Positions 13,430-24,415 of a DNA stretch of 64,000 nt are shown here, piece by piece. Made by a program: the position numbers and the translations under genes. The notes beneath the pieces are model-generated. The model saw only the letters and a list, made by a program, of their open reading frames with translations, was not told the DNA's origin and searched no databases. Position 1 is the first letter of the stretch. Each line of letters opens with the position of its first letter. The stretch is taken from positions 81,864,890 to 81,928,889 of the forward strand of contig OY740774.1 of NCBI GenBank assembly GCA_963513935.1, in the 5' to 3' direction. The DNA is from Aphrophora alni (Eukaryota > Arthropoda > Insecta > Hemiptera > Aphrophoridae).

Positions 13430-14040
13430 AAAAACGATATATTGAATTTATTGATTATAGTTTAACTATGTATGTGATTTGAGAAAGTTAGTGCAATAAT
13501 TTTTCGTAGATTTTTAGTTTTATTACATATGGGTATGTGAGAAAGTTAGTGCTATATTTTTCGTAGATTTTTAAGTTTTAATATGTATGGGTATGTGAGA
13601 AAGTTTGTGCTATATTTTTTCATTTATACTAGTTTAACTATGTATGCGAATTTTGAGAAAGTTAGTGCAATATTTTTTGTAGATTTTTGTTTTAATATAT
13701 ATGGGTATGTGAGAAAGTTTGTGGAATATTTTTGCATTGATTTTAGTTTAACTATGTATGTGATTTGAGAAAGTTAGTGCAATAATTTTTCGTAGATTTT
13801 TAGTTTTAATACGTATGGGTATGTGAGAAAGTTTGTGAAATATTTTTGCATTGATTTTAGTTTGACTATGTATATGAGTTTGAGAAAGTTATTGCAATAT
13901 TTTTCGTAGATTTTTAGTTTTAATACGTATGAGTATGTGAGAAAGTTAGTGCAATATTTTTCGTAGATTTTTGTTTTAATATATATATATGGGTATGTGA
14001 GAAAGTTTGTGCAATATTTTTCGTAGATATATGAGTTTAT
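13430..14040. repeat. Tandem array, about 57-bp unit, about 10 copies, two alternating types
   Basis: Each unit begins gagaaagttwgtg. Type A continues with cgtagatttttagttttaat and then tatgggtatgt. Type B continues with gcattgattttagtttaact and then atgtatgtgattt. The types tend to alternate, so a dimer of about 115 bp is the higher-order unit. The frames open across part of it are short and shared by chance. Confidence 0.85.
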
Positions 14041-14130
14041 ATATACGCTGTGCGCGCGTATATATATACGTTGTCTATATATATATACGTTGTCTGTGTG
14101 AGTTGTCTATATATATTAAAGTTGCATTGC
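14036..14130. repeat. TA-rich simple sequence with TACGTTGTC interruptions
   Basis: Runs of ta are broken by repeated atacgttgtct phrases. It follows directly on the 57-bp array. Confidence 0.7.
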
Positions 14131-14300
14131 GGTACGGTACGGTGCGTGACGCGATTTCTATTGAAAAAGTCCATCCCAAAAGTTGCATTACGGTACTGTG
14201 CGTGACGCGATTTCTATTGAAAAAGTCCATCCCAAAAAAGTACCCAACGCGCCAATAGATGTTTTCACTTAAAAAATCTTTACAACTAAGCATACTGGTC
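14116..14300. repeat. Direct repeat pair (about 60 bp)
   Basis: Two adjacent copies carry aaagttgcatt-cggtac followed by gcgtgacgcgatttctattg and aaaaagtccatccca, starting near 14118 and 14179. A diverged relative (gcgtgacgcggtttct) is at 43941-44000, so this is a dispersed element end. Confidence 0.6.
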
Positions 14301-15306
14301 AGAGAAGCATTTTAAAAATAATATAAGATATATGACAGGGTTCCTTCATGAGATTAACTTTCCTGAATACATTTTTTTATTAGCTGTAAAAGCTACATAT
14401 GATAAAATGGCTTTAAAAGGACATTCTTATCGTTCGTAAAGTAATATTCCGTTGCTATGGTTACAGACATAAGCCGAGCTTATTACTTGGGAAAAATTTA
14501 ATGTAAATAAGTCGATAATGGGTTTAACTAACAGCTTGAGCTTTTAGTACCACACAACATTGTTTGCTACAGAAAAGTTATCATCAAAAAGGTGTTACGA
14601 AATGTCGTTAACAAAATATATGAGTTTGGAAGAATTCCAGAAAGATTTAAGCATTTTCCATCTTTATTAAAAAGACGATATAAGTGATGTTCAAATTATA
14701 ATAATTTCCTTTTGTAATTCAATAGATGAGGTGATTATTAAACAGACTTTTACGTTTAGTTTGTGAGTAGAATAGTGTAAAGGATTTCCAAACAGGTTTT
14801 TTAGTCTTACTCTATAATAAATAATATATTTTAGATATCTAGTAAAGACAATAATTCCAAACAAAAACGAGAAGTTGGCGGTAGAAGAAAGAGTAAGGAA
14901 GATAGAAACTGTTTTCAGAATCTGTCAGAAAACCTACAGAACCAAGACTCTCACATACCAAGAGAAGTATAGGCACTACAGAACAGTGGTTAGGTTGGAA
15001 CGTTTGTACGGGGCCGAATAAATGTCGTTATTTCTCAAATTCTACCAATTTTGTTTATAAACAGTAGAGATTCCAAGATTAACCACCCAAAATCCTGTGA
15101 GTTGCGAGTAATCAAATATTAAGTTTTTGGAATAATTGGCAAAAATCAAAAATGATCACCTTTATTAAGGGTTTGATTTTAATAATTTATGATTTACGGT
15201 GAGGATGCATTTTAACACAAGTGAAGGAAGTTTGACTTTTATTTAAAAATATTTTCACCGACGTCCATTGTTTATTTTCACGTTTTTATAAACAACTACC
15301 AAACTA

Positions 15307-15607
15307 ACAATTAATATGTAGTAATAAATTACCTCATTTGTTCCGTCATATGACTTTATTTGTCTTGTTCTCAAGACGCGTTTCGGAGTCGGGACTCCAT
15401 CTTCAGTTGTATCTCTGTAGTAGAGGTCGTCAAAACATTAAAACATATACGAAGGCATAAATATATAATATTACGCACACACAAAATGCACATACACATG
15501 TATAAATAGTTACTGTCATAATGTTTATAGTGCGCACTGCTGTACGGTCCGCGGACTACTCATATGACGGAACAAATGAGGTAATTTATTACTACATATT
15601 AATTGTT
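15307..15607. mobile_element. 301-bp unit with perfect 48-bp inverted ends; possible Penelope-like terminal repeats
   Basis: Positions 15307-15354 are the exact complement of 15560-15607 (aacaattaatatgtagtaat at the left tip). Between them lies a hammerhead-like motif on the minus strand. Inverted terminal copies around such motifs are a known arrangement of Penelope-like retroelements, but no reverse transcriptase is present, so the class is an inference. A perfect 48-bp match suggests the unit is young. Confidence 0.7.
15372..15409 (-). ncRNA. Hammerhead-ribozyme-like motif HH1
   Basis: On the minus strand the order is: CAA (stem I), CTGAAGA (15406-15400), one unpaired T, GGAGTC-CC-GACTCC (stem II), GAA, ACGCGT (two-pair palindromic stem III), C, and TTG closing stem I with CAA. 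This is the type I hammerhead order with a very short stem III, as known for Penelope-like elements. The extra T before stem II is unlike the textbook core, so activity is uncertain. Confidence 0.5.
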
Positions 15608-15829
15608 AATCATTATTGACTTGGACACCAACAATGAACATTAAAACCACCAAACTGTCAGTTTTGGTGACGATCAGTTTTGGTTAAATTTGATTTGTTT
15701 TTGGGATTGGTGAGTGAGAAAGTTTGTGCAGTTTTATGTAACATTTATTTTCTTTAAAATCCGAATACAGTAGACAAAACGTTTGAACGATTCAATCATA
15801 AATGGGAAAACTGTAATTAATGTTTTTAA

Positions 15830-16070
15830 CGAAACCTTCGATTGTTGTGCGTAGGTACTTTACACCATTTTGTGTGTAGGAAGATCATTAATCAGATTTA
15901 CTTCGTAAGTCACGTTAAACACTATGTTCGCGTAGGTGTGTTGCAAAGGTTGGAGTGAGGGGGATCTCTTTTCACATTTCTCAGCACTTTGATTCTCTCC
16001 TGACTCGGCATGTTTCTCTTCATCATCCCACACACGTTGTACACTATCTTTTTTTGTGTAATATTCGTAT
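15830..16070. repeat. Dispersed repeat D2 (inverted relative at 56900-57080)
   Basis: The stretch cttttcacatttctcagcac followed by tctcctgactcggca and a cccacac...cactatctttt end matches the complement of 56910-57070 over about 170 bp with mismatches. The family is unknown. Confidence 0.6.
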
Positions 16071-16379
16071 TTTCAGTGAGTTTCAATTTTGAAATAATCT
16101 CTATGACTTAAATTTATTTTGAGACTATGAAAAGAGTTTTGATCGTTCCCTATAACAAGATTAAATGTATCGTTTTGATTCTATATATTTTGGGGTTGTT
16201 TTAAATCATTCTATTTATAACTCTAATTATGTGGAGAAACTTTTAAAAAGTTTTGGACATAGTTAAAACCAAAGGGGTGTAATGACAACGATAATCTGTC
16301 CATCGATTTATCCCACATTAAAATATTTTTATTTATTAATTATTTATTCATTTTACGAAATGTAGGTTAAGTTATGTAA

Positions 16380-16620
16380 TTCGCAAAAAAACCTCTGTTC
16401 TTTGACTGATATTCACGTTTTATGGCCTCCGGAAACATAAAAAAATAGAAAAGATTTTCAACATGCTGTTCATCAGTTGTGATTGTCGTCTGTAGTTTTT
16501 AAAATGGTAACCATTTTAATCAGCTTTTTGTTCATATATCTTGTTCACACAACTTATAATATACTAAATTAAATGAAAATGTGTGTTTCAAATTTGTCCC
16601 ACATTTAGTACGACAAATAT
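16380..16620. repeat. Dispersed repeat family D1 (diverged copy)
   Basis: The stretch ttgactgatattcacgtttt followed by gattttcaacatgctgt parallels 8880-8940 and 54860-54930. Confidence 0.5.
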
Positions 16621-16835
16621 AATTTAAAACCTTTAACTCTCTAGAAATTGTAATATTTGCATAGTTACGAAATACACCAAAGCCAAGTCATCGACACGAG
16701 CATAGCAAGTGGAGGCTCCTTCTCACACAGACAACTTTAAGTCCCGCAACTCTGATACTAACAATGCGAGTGGAAACCTTATCATATATACATATCTACG
16801 AAGAAAGTAGTGATATGACTTCATTCATATCATGA

Positions 16836-18338
16836 AACATCTATCTTGCCTAACCAGCATTATTATAAATCATGTAACGCTATTGCATAACCAGCGCCGT
16901 TATTTGTTGTTAGTCTAAAGATAAAGGTTGAAACTATACACTCGAATAAAATTAAGGAAATATTACCTGGAATACTAAGCTATTAAATAACACGTTCAGA
17001 GAATACGTTATCTATAGTTGATAAGAAGAATCCACATGTATCAATATCCGTGGTGTACGTGTAGACATGTATGTAATGACTTAGAGTTATCTTTGATATT
17101 ATACTAACAAGGGAAAGGAAGTTCAGTTTTAGGTAATTTAGGGTTTTACGTGTAGTAACCGTGTATAGTCTGTTAAAAACTAAACCTGATATTTCCAAAT
17201 AAACTCTTTTATCTAGAATCTATCATTTTCGTTAAATCAAATTTTGAAACAAACACGCTTTTAGTAATATTATAATAAAACAAATTAAAAACGAATAAAT
17301 AAATAGAGATTAGAAATACAGTAAAATAATTTAAAAAATAAAATCTTCATTAAATTCATCTTTTTGAAATAAGCGTCAAATTAAATACAAACAAATACTA
17401 CAACCTTCTAAGCTTGTACGCGCTACAACAGTACACAAAAGCTATTCTTTAATTTTGTTCTTATGAATTTTTACTTGTTTATTTTATGATTTCTCCTCAG
17501 GGACTCACTTTAGTGAGTGCTGATGTAACAATCCCGAAGTACCCAAGTTGGATCTACACCTCTTTTCATGTAGTATTTGGTTAAATCCCTCTCTTTTATC
17601 TTTCCTATCAGGTCTCTCTGACCTACTTTTGTTCGTTTCCAATTTTCATGGTATTAAGCTGTGTATTTTAGGGTTAGGTTCTCTATTGTATGCTCTTCTA
17701 GAACGTTTATTAAGGTAATGATGACCTCAAGAATGTTCGTCTAAAAAAAAAAAAAAAATATAAATATATATATATATATATATATACACACATTTTCTTA
17801 GCGTATTAATTGATTGCAATTCGTTTTGATTGTGTTGTTTTGTTTGTTTTTTTAATTATAAGTTTGAACCTAGTGGCTGGAGCTATCATCCAGAGTGCAA
17901 AATGTTTGAATTAGATTATCATGGAGGCTTATAAAGTTTCAGTGTTACCTTAGCATCGTCAGGAAACTTAGGGATATACGATCAGTTACGAATCCTAATG
18001 ACGAAAGCTATCGATGAGAACGCAAAGTGCTAACCACTCATCGCCCAATGAAAAGTCGTCTAATAGGCCTAAAATCACAACGGACTAAGAAAAGAATTTA
18101 ATAAAGTTAGTTGTAAAATGGGCACCAGGACATCGATAAGAAGAGATAATTGCCAAACAAGGAGTAATAACCGCTTTCATGGGACTTTCACAGCTTAGTA
18201 TTCCAGGTAATATTTCCTTAATTTTATTCTGAGTGTACAGTTTCAACCTTTATCTTTAGACTAACAACAAATAACGGCGCTGGTTATGCAATAGCGATAC
18301 ATGATTTATAATAATGCTGGTTAGTCAAGATAGATGTT
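16836..18338. mobile_element. 1.5-kb element with about 146-bp inverted terminal repeats
   Basis: The left end 16836-16981 and the right end 18192-18338 are inverted copies with only a few mismatches (aacatctatcttg at the tips, gaatactaagct at the inner edges). The interior holds a poly-A run, a TA microsatellite (about 17750-17787) and a copy of dispersed repeat D3, but no transposase, so it is non-autonomous. The high similarity of the ends compared with other relics here suggests recent insertion. Confidence 0.8.
17490..17730. repeat. Dispersed repeat D3 (copy)
   Basis: The sequence gactcactttagtgagtgctg, then tggatctacacctcttt, ctctcttttatctttcctatc and tcttctagaacgttt has relatives at 3180-3300, inverted at 5660-5830 and 18750-18930, and at 54590-54780. 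The shared pyrimidine-rich block followed by a gattctac-like phrase defines the family. Its class is not known. Confidence 0.6.
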
Positions 18339-18749
18339 GGTATGTAATACCCATACCTCAAGTCTTATAAAGTTATAAAGTTTCAAAACAGTGTGGTTCA
18401 GCAGCTGGGAATACAGTCAACCAATAGGTCGAGAAAGAGCAACATCGATATGGGAGAACTTTTCTGGTAGTAAAATGTGCAACCACTTCATCAAGGGACC
18501 AACCAAGGTTAGCTCTAACAGAGTATCTGAACAGACTTGAACTAGAACACCGCAAACAGGTACGGTAGTTGTGTTGCAACAACTTTTTTATTTATAATTC
18601 GCCTTACTATAACTGCATACAGACGCGCACTGAGTGTATATAGGCTTTAGGTAGGGGTTACGGTATATCTAGTTAAAACTGGAAGTTTATAAAACGTAAC
18701 CTTCACGGTCATCGTCACTTTAAAAAAGAAGGAAAATAAAATAAGACTC

Positions 18750-18930
18750 CTAGCTCTCGAATACTCTAATAGCGCTAGTGTCGGAAGAGAAAAAGAGTTA
18801 GTAAATAGGGTCCTGATAGGAAAGATGCAAGGGATCTAACCAAAGACTACAAAAAATAAAGTGTAGATCTAGCTTGGATATCTCGGGATTGCCACACGTG
18901 CTCACTATAAAGTGAGCCTCGGAGTGGTCC
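18750..18930 (-). repeat. Dispersed repeat D3 (inverted copy)
   Basis: The order gataggaaagatgcaaggga, gtgtagatctagcttgg and tcactataaagtgagcc is the complement of the 17501-17620 copy with changes. Confidence 0.6.
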
Positions 18931-19046
18931 ATAAGAAACATTTACTATTTCTTACATTACATTTACGTTAAAGCATAAATATATTATTATTATTCTTTTC
19001 AGGGTATACACACGAGCTACCTGTTTTGTTTAATTATTGTACTTAC

Positions 19047-19138
19047 AGACATTTCCACACTTGGATGATCAATGAACACCATTTCTGATTCTTCCCCGTC
19101 CAGTAGAATGGATACTGTTTTCTCACCAAACTCGTCAT
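19047..19138 (-). CDS. Rgk: RGK-family small GTPase, exon with degenerate G3 region
   Basis: This 92-nt exon lies between an acceptor (ttatattacag, AG at 19140-19139) and a donor (TCT|GTAAGT, GT at 19046-19045). Its first two bases complete the Asp codon begun in the P-loop exon, and it then encodes 30 residues beginning DEFGEKTVSILLDGEESEMV and ending FIDHPSVEMS in phase 0. The usual G3 motif DxxG is replaced by DHPS (19070-19059), and there is no obvious switch I threonine. Both are hallmarks of RGK proteins, which are not expected to hydrolyse GTP like Ras. The exon lies 34.9 kb from the exon before it and 17.4 kb from the one after. Without the frame continuity it would be easy to miss because it is too short to stand out as an open frame. 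Confidence 0.93.
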
Positions 19139-19374
19139 CTGTAATATAAAACATATTATTTAGTAAACTCCTAATATACTATTACTGTCTCCCTCACGGA
19201 AAACCGACACCAGAGGCCTGGAAAAGTGGACCGATCCAATCCATACGTGTAATCTCACACCATTTTTGGCGTTTTTACTCACCCACTACATGAAGTATAG
19301 GATAAGTTTGGTCGTCGTAAAAAAATTCACGTCCGTTTTTTAACTATCTTCTCGTTCCATGCAATTATAAAAAT

Positions 19375-20125
19375 GAAAACGTTATCCGGCATTAAAAAAA
19401 AAAAATTTTTTTTACTAAATAATTTATAACTCTTGACCGATTGTATTGAAAATTTGCACGGTAGACTACTCATCAATATAAAGACCTAATTTAAATAAAA
19501 AAAACTTTTTCCAATAATCAGTTTTAAAATGGCCACCATTAAAGAAATTTAAATGAAAATAAATAAAAACAGTAAATTTTTATTAAAATCGTCAACAATA
19601 AATTTTTTAACCTGTTTAATTTCAAAACAGTCTATTAGTTTGAGATATTTCAACATATCAGTCGTTTCAAATCTTTGATGCCAAATGTCATGATAATGTC
19701 GTCAAATTCACAACAATGCATAACAATTAGTAGATTCTTCTTCAATTTAAATATGGTATTTAGATTAATGACCATATGATATAGCCTACTGCTCTCAGCA
19801 ATGCAAACTAATGGACGCTGTCTTACTGTTACCCTTTATTCGATAGTTTTCACGGTTGCACCAGTCGATAGGAAATTAAACCAGCTGTATAAATGTACTC
19901 TTGACTTTTTTTACAGAAAGGTACGGTTTTTGAGTTAATTTCATTAAAAATTTTAATTACCCACCATTTTAAAACGTTTTATTACAACAAGTTCATTATT
20001 TTGTTCAAACTAGGTTTTTACATTGATGAGTGCCTTGTAAAATTTGAACTCAATTCGTTAAACCATTCTAGAGATATAAATTATTCAATAAAAAAAAAAA
20101 AAATAAATAAAAAAAAAAAATTGCG
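19375..20125. mobile_element. Foldback element near exon B
   Basis: The left part (actactcatcaatataaagacc, then ttttaaaatggccaccatt, about 19395-19550) is an inverted relative of 19940-20110 (aatggtgggtaatt and catcaatgtaaaaacct on the complement). Poly-A tracts lie at both outer edges. There is no coding content. It starts about 240 bp upstream (in gene orientation) of exon B. Confidence 0.6.
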
Positions 20126-20261
20126 GATAGCTGGTAAAAAGAACGTTTCCGTATATATATGTTTATAGGAACATTTTTCTTTATTTTGATCCATATAACC
20201 CCCCCCCTCTCGACTCATTATAGAAACATCCTGTATATTATATCGTGTTTCGGTCAATACA

Positions 20262-20475
20262 TGAAGTAGTTGAATTGTTTTATTAACGAAATGTGTAAAA
20301 CATGTTCCAGGAATTGATTAGTATATTCTCTCTCTGGTTTACTGCCCAGTTGTAATTTCTTCTTGTCACCCCCCCTTCTAAGACATTGATAAATGACGCT
20401 GTTTAGAATAAAGAAATTGCTTCTTGAAAATAAGTGAAGCCAGGAGTAATTTAAGTATCCAAAAACACTCGTAAC
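20262..20475. repeat. Dispersed repeat D4, copy 1
   Basis: It shares about 210 bp with 35905-36115: tgtacagtatattctctctggttta-type text, cttcttgtcacccccc and gataaatgacgctgttta. The homopolymer C run and order are kept. A short piece also occurs near 51930-51955. The family is unknown. Confidence 0.7.
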
Positions 20476-23400
20476 GTATAAAAACAGTTCAGACACTTTC
20501 AATAATGTAAAAATTGTACTACACTTAAAATAAATTTTACATATTTTTCGTAACTGAAATAGTATAAATTTCTGTAAACAATAAATTGAGAAACAATGGA
20601 CAGTTGTCCAAGCATATCCATACTAATGTTTAGAAAGACTAAATCATGTTGTGTAGGACATCGATAGGCGTCCTCGATGAATCACGACTTGACTAGTTGG
20701 ACACACAACGTTTGATTATAGAATAACATTTACATACGCTAATGATGTGGATTTTCGTTGTAGTCTTAACTCTTCCTACATTACAAAATGACAACAAAGC
20801 AAATAGGGAATATTTGATTTTTATGTTGTTAGCCCTGTGTTACATTCTCCCACCATTTAATAGTGTTTGTTTATAGGTAATAGGTTTATTATAACTTGAT
20901 TTTAGTCCAGGTCGCTTCAACAACAAGTTTTTCATGAAGTCGAGTTTTCATACATTTTTTTGTGCCTAGAATACGATAAGAATAAGGTGCACAAATTTTT
21001 GACACTGCGTTATGGTAAAAAATTTCCCATTTTTGACTGTTTTAATTGTTTTGTTCGAATATCTTGGCTTTTTTTAAAAAGCGATTTTAATGATATTGGT
21101 CTCATTTTATTGTCAAAACTTACCCTAACTTTAGAAATAAATGTATCAATATATTCAAGGTTTCCTCTTGAGTAATGTTTTGAGCCTATTTATGCCTTTG
21201 AAGCCCCATTCGAAGAGAATTTATCTGATACGTGGAAATTTTCACCATCATTTTCTATGTCATTGTCAGCAATTTTTTTTATCCGCTTCTTTACCAATTG
21301 CTTTAGCTCCAGGAATTCTGTTCATCTCCGGCTTTTCGTAACGTTCCAGCATATCTAAAAATTCTTTTTCCCATTGGCGTAATATTATTTTCTTCTTTCC
21401 AGTCTTATATTTGTCATTTATTTTAAATCTCACTTTTGACGTTGTTCAACGTTTCTTTTTCCTTCATATTTTTCTATAATTCTGCTCCACGCATTCTCTT
21501 TTTCTATAATAACTCCTACCGTTACTGATCTTTTGTTACGACTTCATTTTTTAATAAAAGTTAACGAAGCAAATGTGTCTTCCTTTAAGTGGAACTTTCG
21601 AATTATGTTCGTAAAGATCCAACAAAAAAATAGGGTTCACTGTCGCTACCAGAACTTGAAATGTCGTAAGTTTTGTAACATTTAAGGTTTAAAACAAAAA
21701 TGCTATGAAATAAAGTGTAAAACAATCGGTAAGACTTCATGATTCAACATGAGTTTCATGAACATGTTCATACATGCATTTTAGTATTTAAGAAAATCTT
21801 AAGTCATTACTGGAATAAAATTAAACAATACTGAGAACCACACTAAAATACTTAAATGACTGCAAGAAAAATTCTTCGGCTTTCAGTAATTATTTTAAGT
21901 AATAGTAATTGTTTATTCACTTTGTATTCAGTAATTACTTTAAGTAATAGTAATCGTTTATTCACTTCGTGTTCAGTAATTACTTTAAGTAATAGCAATT
22001 GTTTATTCACTTCGTGTTCAGTAATTACTTTAAGTAATAGCAATTTTTTATTCACTTCGTGTTCAGTAATTACTTTAAGTAATAGCAATTGTTTATTCAC
22101 TTCGTGTTCAGTAATTACTTTAAGTAATAGCAATTTTTTATTCACTTCGTGTTCAGTAATTACTTTAAGTAATAGCAATTGTTTATTCACTTCGTGTTCA
22201 GTAATTACTTTAAGTAATAGCAATTTTTTATTCACTTCGTGTTCAGTAATTACTTTAAGTAATAGCAATTGTTTATTCACTTCGTGTTCAGTAATTACTT
22301 TAAGTAATAGCAATTGTTTATTCACTTCGTGTTCAGTAATTACTTTAAGTAATAGCAATTGTTTATTCACTTCGTGTTCAGTAATTACTTTAAGTAATAG
22401 CAATTGTTTATTCACTTCGTGTTCAGTAATTACTTTAAGTAATAGCAATTGTTTATTCACTTCGTGTTCAGTAATTACTTTAAGTAATAGCAATTTTTTA
22501 TTCACTTCGTGTTCAGTAACTACTTTAAGTAATAGCAATCGTTTATTCACTTCGTGTTCAGTAATTACTTTAAGTAATAGTAATCGTTTATTCACTTCGT
22601 GTTCAGTAATTACTTTAAGTAGTAGCAATTGTTTATTCACTTCGTGTTCAGTAATTACTTTAAGTAATAGTAATTGTTTATTCACTTCGTGTTCAGTAAT
22701 TACTTTAAGTAATAGCAATTGTTTATTCACTTCGTGTTCAGTAATTACTTTAAGTAATAGTAATCGTTTATTCACTTCGTGTTCAGTAATTACTTTAAGT
22801 AATAGCAATTGTTTATTCACTTCGTGTTCAGTAATTACTTTAAGTAATAGCAATTTTTTATTCACTTCGTGTTCAGTAATTACTTTAAGTAATAGCAATT
22901 GTTTATTCACTTCGTGTTCAGTAATTATTTTAAGTAATAGTAATTGTTTATTCACTTTGTATTCAGTAATTACTTTAAGTAATAGTAATCGTTTATTCAC
23001 TTCGTGTTCAGTAATTACTTTAAGTAATAGCAATTGTTTATTCACTTCGTGTTCAGTAATTACTTTAAGTAATAGCAATTGTTTATTCACTTCGTGTTCA
23101 GTAATTACTTTAAGTAATAGCAATTGTTTATTCACTTCGTGTTCAGTAATTACTTTAAGTAATAGTAATCGTTTATTCACTTCGTATTCAGTAATTACTT
23201 TAAGTAATAGCAATTGTTTATTCACTTCGTGTTCAGTAATTACTTTAAGTAATAGCAATTTTTTATTCACTTCGTGTTCAGTAACTACTTTAAGTAATAG
23301 CAATCGTTTATTCACTTCGTGTTCAGTAATTACTTTAAGTAATAGTAATCGTTTATTCACTTCGTGTTCAGTAATTACTTTAAGTAGTAGCAATTGTTTA

Positions 23401-23640
23401 TTCACTTCGTGTTCAGTAATTACTTTAAGTAATAGTAATTGTTTATTCACTTCGTGTTCAGTAATTACTTTAAGTAATAGCAATTGTTTATTCACTTCGT
23501 GTTCAGTAATTACTTTAAGTAATAGTAATTGTTTATTCACTTCGTGTTCAGTAATTACTTTAAGTAGTAGCAATTGTTTATTCACTTCGTGTTCAGTAAT
23601 TACTTTAAGTAGTAGCAATTGTTTATTCACTTCGTGTTCA

Positions 23641-24415
23641 GTAATTACTTTAAGTTACAGTAATTGTTATTCACTTCGTGTTCAGTAATTACTTTAAGTA
23701 ATAGTAATTAATTGTTTATTCACTTCGTGTTCAATAATTACTTTAAGTGATAGTAATTGTTTATTCACTTTGTATTCAGTAATTACTTTAAGTTACAGTA
23801 ATTGTTATTCACTTCGTGTTCAGTAATTACTTTAAGTAATAGTAATTAATTGTTTATTCACTTCGTGTTCAATAATTACTTTAAGTAATAGTAATTGTTT
23901 ATTCACTTTGTATTCAATAATTACTTTAAGTTACAGTAATTGTTATTCACTTCGTGTTCAGTAATTACTTTAAGTAATAGCAATTAATTGTTTATTCACT
24001 TCGTGTTCAATAATTACTTTAAGTAATAGTAATTGTTTATTCACTTTGTATTCAGTAATTACTTTAAGTTACAGTAATTGTTATTCACTTCGTGTTCAGT
24101 AATTACTTTAAGTAATAGTAATTAATTGTTTATTCACTTCGTGTTCAATAATTACTTTAAGTAATAGTAATTGTTTATTCACTTTGTATTCAGTAATTAC
24201 TTTAAGTTACAGTAATTGTTATTCATTTCGTGTTCAGTAATTACTTTAAGTAATAGTAATTAATTCTTTATTCACTTCGTGTTCAATAATTACTTTAAGT
24301 AATAGTAATTGTTTATTCACTTTGTATTCAATAATTACTTTAAGTTACAGTAATTGTTATTCACTTCGTGTTCAGTAATTACTTTAAGTAATAGTAATTA
24401 ATTGTTTATTCACTT
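23641..24415. repeat. 138-bp higher-order repeat (44+49+45 bp trimer)
   Basis: Trimers start at 23641 (about), 23779, 23917, 24055, 24193 and 24331, each made of a 44-bp, a 49-bp and a 45-bp variant. The same trimer recurs at about 25820-26700 and 28765-29645. The variants break the reading frame singly, but a trimer is again a multiple of 3. Confidence 0.9.

Larger units (their letters stand above)
1652..19046 (-). other. Intron of the RGK gene (17.4 kb)
   Basis: The interval between the donor at 19046 and the acceptor at 1652 is intron by the in-frame joining of its flanking exons. It holds only transposon relics, foldback elements, small tandem arrays and AT-rich sequence. No second gene is supported. 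Stretches in which no structure was recognised include about 2250-6600, 9490-11200 and 14300-15300. The stretch 3760-4150 is clearly more GC-rich than its surroundings but has no recognisable frame. Confidence 0.85.

Noticed and set aside
18373..18600. Possible gene or RNA in the GC-moderate block near 18400-18600
   Set aside because: No family, splice or RNA structure could be recognised.
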